Source: Clostridiales bacterium (lineage in GTDB: Bacteria; Bacillota; Clostridia; Peptostreptococcales; Anaerovoracaceae). Taken from it: 14,663 bases of DNA. The stretch lies in the NCBI GenBank assembly GCA_009778415.1, contig WRJV01000309.1, forward strand, positions 1 through 14,663, given 5' to 3'. Below are positions 6,674 to 12,341 of this stretch, one piece after another. Each line of letters begins with the position of its first letter. Position 1 is the stretch's first letter. A program made the position numbers and the translations under genes. The notes under the pieces are model-generated. The model ran no database searches. It was not told where the DNA came from and saw only the letters and a program-made list of their open reading frames with translations.

Positions 6674-7423
6674 ATGAAGCTGGCGTCATGGAACGTAAAC
6701 GGCTTGCGGGCCTGCCTGAAAAAAGGCTTCGCCGAGGCGTTTGAGCAAATCGGCGCGGACGTGTTTTGCCTACAGGAAACGAAAATGGAGCAAGGGCAGG
6801 CAGAGATCGGCATATCAGGGTATGAGCAATTTTGGAACAGCGCAGAAAAAAAAGGCTATTCCGGGACAGCCGTGTTTACAAAGGCGGAGCCAATCGCCGT
6901 GTCCTTTGGCATGGGCGTGAGCGAGCACGACCACGAAGGGCGCATCATTGAGCTCGAATTTGAGGAGTTTTACCTGGTAAATGTATATACGCCCAATTCA
7001 AAGAGGGAACTCCTGCGTCTGCCGTACCGCATGGGCTGGGAGGATGATTTCAGGGAATACGTTTGCGGTTTGGACAGGGAAAAGCCTGTTGTCATCTGCG
7101 GCGATTTGAACTGCGCCCACGAGGAAATCGACATCAAAAATGCGAAGGCGAACGTAAGGAACGCCGGGTTCACGCAGGAAGAGCGGGACAAGATGACAAA
7201 GCTGCTGGCTGCCGGATTCACGGATTTTTACCGCCATTTCAACCCGGACAAGCACGACGCCTATACGTGGTGGTCGATGATGCCGGGGGTAAGGGAGCGG
7301 AACGTGGGGTGGCGCATCGACTATTTCCTTGGCTCGGACCGCCTGACGGGCAGAGTGAAAAGCGCAGTGATCTACGACAACGTCTACGGCAGCGACCATT
7401 GCCCTGTGGGGATCGAGATATGA
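6674..7423 (+). CDS. xth: Exodeoxyribonuclease III / AP endonuclease
   Basis: This 249-residue Mg-dependent nuclease of the endonuclease/exonuclease/phosphatase fold cuts DNA 5' to abasic sites, the step after uracil excision. Visible active-site residues in order: Asn8 (SWNVNGLRA), Glu35 (LQETKM), Tyr105 (VYTPNS), Asp144 and Asn146 (CGDLNCAH), Asp216 (GWRIDYF), and Asp241-His242 (GSDHCPV). The N-terminal motif starts right after ATG 6674, which is preceded by AGGAGGT at 10 nt. In-frame TTG and GTG codons further upstream (6647, 6662) would add a tail lacking family similarity. It pairs functionally with ung directly upstream. The gene ends with TGA at 7421-7423. Confidence 0.95.
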   Translation: MKLASWNVNGLRACLKKGFAEAFEQIGADVFCLQETKMEQGQAEIGISGYEQFWNSAEKKGYSGTAVFTKAEPIAVSFGMGVSEHDHEGRIIELEFEEFYLVNVYTPNSKRELLRLPYRMGWEDDFREYVCGLDREKPVVICGDLNCAHEEIDIKNAKANVRNAGFTQEERDKMTKLLAAGFTDFYRHFNPDKHDAYTWWSMMPGVRERNVGWRIDYFLGSDRLTGRVKSAVIYDNVYGSDHCPVGIEI

Positions 7424-7434
7424 AAACAGGCTGC

Positions 7435-7463
7435 TTGCGGTTTGTCAAATCATAGATTATAAT
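7435..7463 (+). promoter_or_regulatory. Promoter of the scaffold-GGGtGRT operon
   Basis: TATAAT (7458-7463) is perfect. TTGCGG (7435-7440) lies 17 nt upstream and keeps the TTG core only. Transcription would start near 7471, in a run of seven Gs, giving a 45-nt leader with GAGGTGA 4 nt before the ATG at 7516. Confidence 0.5.
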
Positions 7464-7515
7464 TACTGGGGGGGACAAGGCCCCTTCGCAATGTTTTAAG
7501 AAATGAGGTGAGCAC

Positions 7516-8208
7516 ATGATTTATTCGACGGAAGTGCAGCATATGTGCCCTGTCGCAAAGGGCGCATGCCATGAGCCGGCGCCTATCCCAGAGGAAGGGA
7601 AATGGGTGCGGGCAAAGGAAATTGGCGACATCAGCGGGCTGACACACGGCGTGGGCTGGTGCGCCCCGCAGCAAGGGGCATGCAAGCTGACGCTCAACGT
7701 AAAAAACGGGATTATTGAAGAAGCGCTGGTGGAGACGCTTGGGTGCAGCGGAATGACGCATTCTGCAGCTATGTCTTCCGAAATTTTGCCGGGGAAGACT
7801 ATTTTAGAGGCGCTGAACACAGACCTTGTCTGTGACGCCATCAACGTAGCCATGCGAGAATTGTTTCTGCAGATCGTCTATGGCCGCAGCCAAACGGCTT
7901 TTTCCGAAGGCGGCCTTCCAATCGGCGCGAGCCTTGAGGATCTGGGGAAGGGCATGAGGAGCCAAGTGGGCACGATGTTTGGCACAAAGGAAAAGGGTGC
8001 GCGGTATCTTGAACTGACCGAAGGTTATGTCAACCGAATCGCTCTTGACGAAAACAACGAGATAATAGGGTACGAGTTCATCAGCCTCGGGAAGATGATG
8101 GACTCAGTGAAAAAGGGCGATGACGCAAACGCAGCGCTTGAAAAAGCCAAAGGCACTTATGGGCGTTTTGGCGAAGCCGCTAGGTACATCGACCCCAGAA
8201 AGGAGTGA
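7516..8208 (+). CDS. IscU/NifU-like iron-sulfur cluster assembly scaffold
   Basis: A 230-residue protein whose middle part follows the IscU/NifU N-terminal fold: KLTLNVKNGIIEEALVETLG, then GCSGMTHSAAM and GKTILEAL. These align in order with the IscU pattern (beta strand, GC-S/A-S segment, GKT). Such proteins assemble Fe-S clusters on conserved cysteines. Cysteines here are at 11, 18, 49, 56, 77 and 106. Cys77 matches the second IscU ligand. The first is displaced, and the third IscU cysteine near the C-terminal helix is not evident. An N-terminal Cys pair (MCPVAKGAC) and an extra C-terminal region of about 100 residues also depart from IscU. GAGGTGA precedes the ATG. The GGGtGRT gene follows after 5 nt. 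This pairing is familiar from clostridial genomes, but the partner's role is unknown. Confidence 0.8.
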   Translation: MIYSTEVQHMCPVAKGACHEPAPIPEEGKWVRAKEIGDISGLTHGVGWCAPQQGACKLTLNVKNGIIEEALVETLGCSGMTHSAAMSSEILPGKTILEALNTDLVCDAINVAMRELFLQIVYGRSQTAFSEGGLPIGASLEDLGKGMRSQVGTMFGTKEKGARYLELTEGYVNRIALDENNEIIGYEFISLGKMMDSVKKGDDANAALEKAKGTYGRFGEAARYIDPRKE

Positions 8209-8213
8209 GCGGA

Positions 8214-9218
8214 ATGGCATTGTTTGAAAGTTATGAACGCCGCATTGACAAGATATGCGGTGTCCTTGCGCAGTACGGCATAGCATCTTTGGAAGAAACC
8301 AAGGACATCTGTGACAAGGCCGGGGTGAGCCCGTATGACATCGTCAAGTCCGTGCAGCCTATCGCTTTTGAAAACGCAGGCTGGGCTTACACTGTGGGCG
8401 CAGCGATAGCAATAAAGAAAGGCGCAAAAACTGCCGCAGGCATTTCAGAAGACATAGGCATCGGGCTTCAGAGCTTTTGCATCCCCGGCAGCGTGGCAGA
8501 GGACAGGAAAGTAGGCCTTGGGCACGGCAACCTCGGTGCCATGCTTCTTAGAGACGACACGAAGTGCTTCGCGTTCCTTGCCGGGCATGAGAGCTTCGCC
8601 GCAGCAGAAGGCGCAATAGGCATAGTGAGAAACGCGAACAAGGCGAGAACAGCCCCCTTGCGGGTCATCCTCAACGGGCTTGGAAAGGATGCCGCGCAGA
8701 TAATTTCCCGTATCAACGGCTTTACTTATGTGCAGACTTTATTTGATTATGCCACAGGGGAAATCGAGATCGTAAAGGAAACAGCCTATTCAAAAGGCGA
8801 GCGCGCACAGGTCCGCTGCTTCGGCGTAGACGACGTGCGCGAGGGCGTCGCCGTCATGCACCTTGAGGGTGTAGATGTATCCATAACAGGGAATTCGACA
8901 AACCCCACCCGTTTTCAGCACCCCGTTGCCGGAACCTACAAAAAAGAATGTACCGAGCAGGGCAAGAAATACTTTTCTGTCGCTTCCGGAGGCGGCACGG
9001 GCCGCACTCTTCATCCAGACAACATGGCTGCCGGGCCTGCTTCCTACGGCATGACCGACACGATGGGGAGGATGCATTCGGATGCTCAGTTCGCTGGATC
9101 GAGCTCAGTGCCGGCCCACGTCGAAATGATGGGCTTCCTAGGGATGGGCAACAACCCCATGGTCGGCGCCACCGTCGCCGTCGCCGTTGCAGTGGCTGAG
9201 GCTATGAAGAACTCGTAA
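8214..9218 (+). CDS. GGGtGRT family protein
   Basis: This 334-residue protein contains the name-giving motif GGGTGRT at 259-265, followed by LHPDNMAAGPASYGMTDT. Other conserved-looking glycine-rich stretches are GLGHGNLGAM (101-110) and GFLGMGNNPMVGATVAVAVA near the C-terminus. No catalytic motif of known enzymes is apparent and there is no signal peptide. The gene almost always seen beside it in my knowledge is a NifU-like scaffold, present here 5 nt upstream. A role in Fe-S or metal-cofactor handling is therefore a reasonable inference, not shown. ATG 8214 is chosen because AAAGGAG ends 9 nt before it. GTG 8205 in the same frame would lie directly on the Shine-Dalgarno site. Confidence 0.88.
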   Translation: MALFESYERRIDKICGVLAQYGIASLEETKDICDKAGVSPYDIVKSVQPIAFENAGWAYTVGAAIAIKKGAKTAAGISEDIGIGLQSFCIPGSVAEDRKVGLGHGNLGAMLLRDDTKCFAFLAGHESFAAAEGAIGIVRNANKARTAPLRVILNGLGKDAAQIISRINGFTYVQTLFDYATGEIEIVKETAYSKGERAQVRCFGVDDVREGVAVMHLEGVDVSITGNSTNPTRFQHPVAGTYKKECTEQGKKYFSVASGGGTGRTLHPDNMAAGPASYGMTDTMGRMHSDAQFAGSSSVPAHVEMMGFLGMGNNPMVGATVAVAVAVAEAMKNS

Positions 9219-9231
9219 GGGGCAGAAACTG

Positions 9232-9780
9232 ATGACAAAATACATATGTCTGCTGCGAGGCATCAACGTCGGCGGTAAAAATACAATCAAGATGGCTGAT
9301 TTAAAGGCCGCATTTGAGCATCATGGTTTTCAGGACGTCGTTACTTACATTAACAGTGGAAACGTGCTTTTTGACAGCGGCTTGGATGAAGCCGCTGTCA
9401 AGCCCGTTTGTGAGGATTTGATTTCGGAGGCATTTGGCATCAGCGTCCCGGTGTGTATAATTTCCGGAGCTGATTTGATCGACACGCTTTCTCACGCTCC
9501 TGACTGGTGGGGCAAGACGGATTCGCGGCATGACGCGTTTTTCGTCATTCCGCCTATGACAGCGGAACAAGTGGTTGCCCACATCGGCCAGGTCAAGGAA
9601 GAGTACGAGAGCCTCGCATATTATGGCAGAGTTGTTTTTTGGTCAGCTCCCATGGCGACGTTTTCCCGGACCCGGGTATCGAAAATCTCGCAGGACAAGG
9701 CAATGTACCATGCCATAACCGTGCGAAACTCCAAAACCGCCTTTAAACTTTCGGAGTTTGCAGGGGGCGTGGCACTATGA
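9232..9780 (+). CDS. DUF1697 domain-containing protein
   Basis: A 182-residue cytoplasmic protein with the full DUF1697 pattern: YICLLRGINVGGKNTIKMADLK at the N-terminus, then TYINSGNVLFDS, the acidic helix region, and the late RTRVSKI and SKTAFKL segments. The length is normal for the family. The molecular function of DUF1697 is unknown. It follows the GGGtGRT gene after 13 nt, with AAGGGG about 9 nt before the ATG, so it is probably in the same operon. Its stop codon overlaps an ATG (ATGA at 9777), but that downstream frame ends after 12 codons, which points to damage in the next gene. Confidence 0.88.
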   Translation: MTKYICLLRGINVGGKNTIKMADLKAAFEHHGFQDVVTYINSGNVLFDSGLDEAAVKPVCEDLISEAFGISVPVCIISGADLIDTLSHAPDWWGKTDSRHDAFFVIPPMTAEQVVAHIGQVKEEYESLAYYGRVVFWSAPMATFSRTRVSKISQDKAMYHAITVRNSKTAFKLSEFAGGVAL

Positions 9781-10114
9781 AGAAGGAGGCAGTATTGAGC
9801 ATCCGGAACTCGTAGCCCTGCTGGTTTTGGAAGAGGGTGGAACACCGATTGGCTTCGCAAACTTGATGAGCGTTTTCAGCATATGGGCGCATGGCAAAGT
9901 GCTTGTGCTAGACGACCTCTACATAAAAAAAGAGCATCAGGGAAAAGGGCACGGCAGAGAGGCCATGGCGTTTATCGAGGCCTATGCTATGGAAAATGGC
10001 TATAAACGGCTGCAGTTCCAGTCAGAGCTTACAAATCCGAATGCAAACAAATTCTACGAGTCGCTTGGGTTTGCGGCTACTGACATGTTTTTTTACGTGA
10101 AGCATTTTTCTTGA
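9758..10114 (+). CDS. GNAT acetyltransferase, N-terminus missing; possible pseudogene
   Basis: The body is a clear GNAT fold: TPIGFANL (beta 2-3), LVLDDLYIKKEHQGKGHG (beta 4 and the acetyl-CoA-binding QGKGHG loop), then a helix and NPNANKFYESLGF (beta 5 to beta 6). Full-length relatives are near 140-160 residues. Here the first strand and two helices (about 40 residues) are missing. The expected start, ATG 9777 overlapping the DUF1697 stop and near AGGAGG, reads only 12 codons (MKKEAVLSIRNS) before TAG. The GNAT body is in another frame, where the only upstream start codon near it is TTG 9758, inside DUF1697 and without a ribosome site. ATT 9794 lies 4 nt after AGGAGG and is a less likely start. 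A frameshift or 5' deletion is the simplest reading; an unusual start is possible. Confidence 0.6.
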   Translation: MQGAWHYEEGGSIEHPELVALLVLEEGGTPIGFANLMSVFSIWAHGKVLVLDDLYIKKEHQGKGHGREAMAFIEAYAMENGYKRLQFQSELTNPNANKFYESLGFAATDMFFYVKHFS

Positions 10115-10118
10115 GGGT

Positions 10119-11168
10119 ATGATTATAGGATATTGGAATGGTGGAACCATAACAGTTTATGTCATCGGATTAATAGTCGGCATTTTTATATCATTAGTGC
10201 TGCATGAGCTGGGGCATTTGGTTTGCGGACGGTTGTCGGGCTACAAATTTGTTTCATTCCGTCTGATGAATTGGCTATGGGCGAGGAACAAAGACAGCAA
10301 GATAATACTGATAAAAGACGCAGGGCTGGGTATAATCTCCGGCCAGTGCTTGATGGAGCCCGTCGAAGATGAGGGAGATTTCCGTTTTGTTCTTTATAAT
10401 TTAGGCGGCGGTCTGGCGAACCTGCTTGCAAGCGCTGCCTTTTTGGTGTCGTTCTTCATAATTTACGATGAATTTGTACGGTTTTTTCTTTTTGGAATGG
10501 GCGTATCAGCTTTATTGCTCGGAGCCATGAACCTTGTCCCGCGAACAGCAGGCGCTATCCCCAATGACGGGAAAAACGTTAAGGAGGCGCTCAAATCAAG
10601 CGATGCAAGGCATGGGTTTTATTTGATGCTCAAAACGAACGCCGATTTATCAAAAGGGAAATTCATCACGGATTATGGCGAGGATGCTTTTTCTGTAAGC
10701 GAAAGTGCGGATTTGGGCAATTTTTTTGTCGCCAACACCGTAATGCTGCGATCCCAACAGCTTGAAGAACAAGGTGCATATGAACACAGCTATCAAGAGC
10801 TGTTGCGGTTGGATGCGGCCAAACTGCCGCCATATTACAGAAGTTTGGTAGCCCTTGGCCTGATATTTCACGAGTTGATCCACTTTGAAGGGGAGACGTT
10901 TGTGCAGCTTGCTCGCGTGCGAATAGAAGAAAAGGAAAAAGACAGGTCATTTCAAAAGATTCTTGCGATAAAGCATCCGGCGTTCCTTTCCTATGTTGCG
11001 GCGAAAAACGGGATTTTGGACGGCGACGAGGAAAAAGCGCTTGAAATTGTCGCTCAAGCCCGCAAACTCGCTTCATCTCTGCAAAACCCCGGGCAAGAAC
11101 ATTCAATAACGCTTATGCTGGACAGGCTGGAATCCCGCCTGAAGGCTGTAAAGGAGCAGACGCCATGA
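10119..11168 (+). CDS. M50-type (site-2-protease-like) membrane metallopeptidase
   Basis: This 349-residue protein has several membrane segments in the first 150 residues. The zinc motif HELGH (29-33) sits in a hydrophobic stretch, and a second M50-type motif, AMNLVPRTAGAIPNDG (136-151), carries an Asn-Asp-Gly where the family has its third zinc-ligand Asp. Between them lies an NLGGGLANL segment. This is the arrangement of intramembrane S2P/SpoIVFB-like proteases. Residues after about 190 form a soluble helical region with repeat-like hydrophobic spacing, not one I can name. The gene starts 4 nt after the acetyltransferase stop, with only GAGGGT directly before the ATG, so initiation may depend on coupling. 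It overlaps the DUF1801 gene by 4 nt (ATGA). The substrate is unknown. Confidence 0.82.
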   Translation: MIIGYWNGGTITVYVIGLIVGIFISLVLHELGHLVCGRLSGYKFVSFRLMNWLWARNKDSKIILIKDAGLGIISGQCLMEPVEDEGDFRFVLYNLGGGLANLLASAAFLVSFFIIYDEFVRFFLFGMGVSALLLGAMNLVPRTAGAIPNDGKNVKEALKSSDARHGFYLMLKTNADLSKGKFITDYGEDAFSVSESADLGNFFVANTVMLRSQQLEEQGAYEHSYQELLRLDAAKLPPYYRSLVALGLIFHELIHFEGETFVQLARVRIEEKEKDRSFQKILAIKHPAFLSYVAAKNGILDGDEEKALEIVAQARKLASSLQNPGQEHSITLMLDRLESRLKAVKEQTP

Positions 11169-11548
11169 GCAACTCGGCTAAAACCATCGATCAATACATT
11201 GCAGGGCAAGCAGAGGACGTGCAGCCGATTTTGAACAAAATCCGTGAGGCTATCCGTGCTGCTGCGCCAGAGGCAATTGAGAAGATTTCTTATCAAATGC
11301 CGGCTTTCTGGCAAGGAAAGACCCTTATCTACTTCGCGGCGTTCAAGAAGCATATAAGCATCTTCCCCGGCGGCGAAGCGACAACAGTTTTCGCTGATAA
11401 ACTGACTGGGTACAAGACGTCCAAGGGCACTATACAGCTTCCGCTAAATAAACCAATACCGCATGACCTCATAAAGGAAATCACGCGTTGGCGGGTTGCA
11501 ACAGCCTGCGGCGGAAGCAAAAGGAAAGATGATGAAGGAAGGGTATAG
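11165..11548 (+). CDS. DUF1801 domain-containing protein
   Basis: A 127-residue protein matching the DUF1801 pattern: TIDQYIAGQ, then ILNKIREAIRAAAPEAIEKISYQMPAF, LIYFAAFKKHISIFPG, and the C-terminal KGTIQLPLNKPIPHDLIKEI. Relatives include small YdhG-like proteins sometimes called iron chaperones, but the role is not established in most species. It overlaps the M50 gene by 4 nt and is the last gene of the plus-strand cluster. The C-terminus after TRWRVATACGG is basic and looks unstructured. Only 2 bp separate its stop from the stop of the convergent toxin gene. Confidence 0.87.
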   Translation: MSNSAKTIDQYIAGQAEDVQPILNKIREAIRAAAPEAIEKISYQMPAFWQGKTLIYFAAFKKHISIFPGGEATTVFADKLTGYKTSKGTIQLPLNKPIPHDLIKEITRWRVATACGGSKRKDDEGRV

Positions 11549-11550
11549 TC

Positions 11551-11877
11551 TTACTCTGTCGTGCTGTCCAATTCTTTTTCGATATTTCTTGCGCCATACA
11601 TGATGCGTATGGCTGTCACAGTATGATTATTTTTATCCACAGTATAAAATACAAGATATTTATCAACAGGCATGGCGCGAAGATTACGGCTTCGCCAAGG
11701 GTCTTTTTCATATTGCCGAAAGCGTTCCGGCATTTGATCCAAAGAGAATATTGCTGTTTCGATACGCAGATACTGTTTTTTCGCAATTGTAGGCATCATA
11801 AGCGTATTCGCGATATAATCGTATATCATTTTCATGTCAAGCCGAGCCTGCTCGGTCAGTTTCACTGCATACGTCAT
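11551..11877 (-). CDS. Type II toxin, RelE/ParE family
   Basis: A 108-residue small basic protein with the RelE/ParE fold pattern: VKLTEQARLDMKMIYDYI helix at the N-terminus, then RFRQYEKDPWRSRNLRAMPVDKYLVFYTVD and the final VTAIRIMYGARNIEKEL strand. RelE toxins cleave mRNA on the ribosome; ParE toxins poison gyrase. The sequence alone does not separate them. The start overlaps the antitoxin stop by 4 nt (ATGA), the usual antitoxin-first coupling. The operon is antisense to its surroundings and convergent with DUF1801. Confidence 0.9.
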   Translation of the reverse strand: MTYAVKLTEQARLDMKMIYDYIANTLMMPTIAKKQYLRIETAIFSLDQMPERFRQYEKDPWRSRNLRAMPVDKYLVFYTVDKNNHTVTAIRIMYGARNIEKELDSTTE

Positions 11878-12179
11878 ATACCAAGCTCATTTCTTAAAGA
11901 TAAAAAAGCTTCTCGAGCAGGAAAGACGTTCCCTTTTTCAATATCTGAATAGCCTTTTTCAAGTTCGGCATGCAATTCGTCATCGGAAAGCAAGGATATG
12001 TCAATTGGCTGCAAAGTGGGGAGCGTTACATTAAACGGAAGCCCGCGGCACAGGATAACTTGTTTCAAAAACATACCCACTGCGTTTGACATCGGAACCC
12101 CAAGTTGCGCTAAAATCGTTTCTGCGTTTTTTTTATCATCTGGTTCTACCCTGATATATAAGTTCGTACTCTTGCTCAC
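11874..12179 (-). CDS. Type II antitoxin, RelB/DinJ family
   Basis: A 101-residue antitoxin. The N-terminus NLYIRVEPDDKKNAETIL followed by LGVPMSNAVGMFLKQVI is the ribbon-helix-helix DNA-binding unit of RelB/DinJ; the C-terminal half, rich in Asp and Glu, would wrap the toxin. I chose GTG 12179 because GGAGGT lies about 7 nt upstream. A second in-frame GTG at 12188 overlaps that Shine-Dalgarno site. RelB-type proteins repress their own promoter, and an inverted repeat lies in the promoter spacer here. Confidence 0.88.
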   Translation of the reverse strand: MSKSTNLYIRVEPDDKKNAETILAQLGVPMSNAVGMFLKQVILCRGLPFNVTLPTLQPIDISLLSDDELHAELEKGYSDIEKGNVFPAREAFLSLRNELGI

Positions 12180-12198
12180 TGCAAACACCTCCGCTATT

Positions 12199-12227
12199 AT
12201 TATAACCTATTGCACGGACAATAGCAA
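12199..12227 (-). promoter_or_regulatory. Promoter of the toxin-antitoxin operon
   Basis: On the minus strand TTGCTA (12222-12227, two mismatches) and a perfect TATAAT (12199-12204) are 17 nt apart. The predicted start is near 12191, close to the GGAGGT ribosome site. Confidence 0.6.
12208..12223. promoter_or_regulatory. Operator-like inverted repeat in the toxin-antitoxin promoter
   Basis: TATTG-N6-CAATA fills most of the -35/-10 spacer. This is where RelB-type antitoxins commonly bind to autoregulate. The repeat is seen directly; its use as an operator is inferred. Confidence 0.45.
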
Positions 12228-12249
12228 TACGATGTGCAGACTTTTTTGT

Positions 12250-12280
12250 AAGTGTAAATTATCCATGCCTTTCTACACTT
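12250..12280. repeat. Inverted repeat AAGTGTA-N17-TACACTT beside the large gene's promoter
   Basis: Two perfect 7-bp arms (12250-12256 and 12274-12280) have centres 24 bp apart. The right arm runs into the TTGACA -35 box that starts at 12279. It could be a regulator site for the downstream gene. It lies upstream of the predicted transcription start, so an RNA hairpin role for that gene is unlikely. Confidence 0.4.
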
Positions 12281-12307
12281 GACACATCAACATTGTAAGG
12301 ATATACT
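12279..12307 (+). promoter_or_regulatory. Strong sigma-A-type promoter of the large uncharacterised gene
   Basis: A perfect TTGACA (12279-12284) and TATACT (12302-12307, one mismatch) are separated by exactly 17 nt. The predicted start is near 12314, giving a leader of about 28 nt to the ATG at 12342. It is divergent from the toxin-antitoxin promoter about 50 bp away. Confidence 0.7.
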
Positions 12308-12341
12308 GAATGTGAAATAATCCGGAAGAAGGTAGACTATA

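Noticed and set aside
7467..7485. G-run followed by GGCCCCTT as a hairpin terminator or riboswitch
   Set aside because: No stable stem with a T-run follows, and the element lies between a promoter and its gene in a leader of only about 45 nt. It is probably just a G-rich leader.
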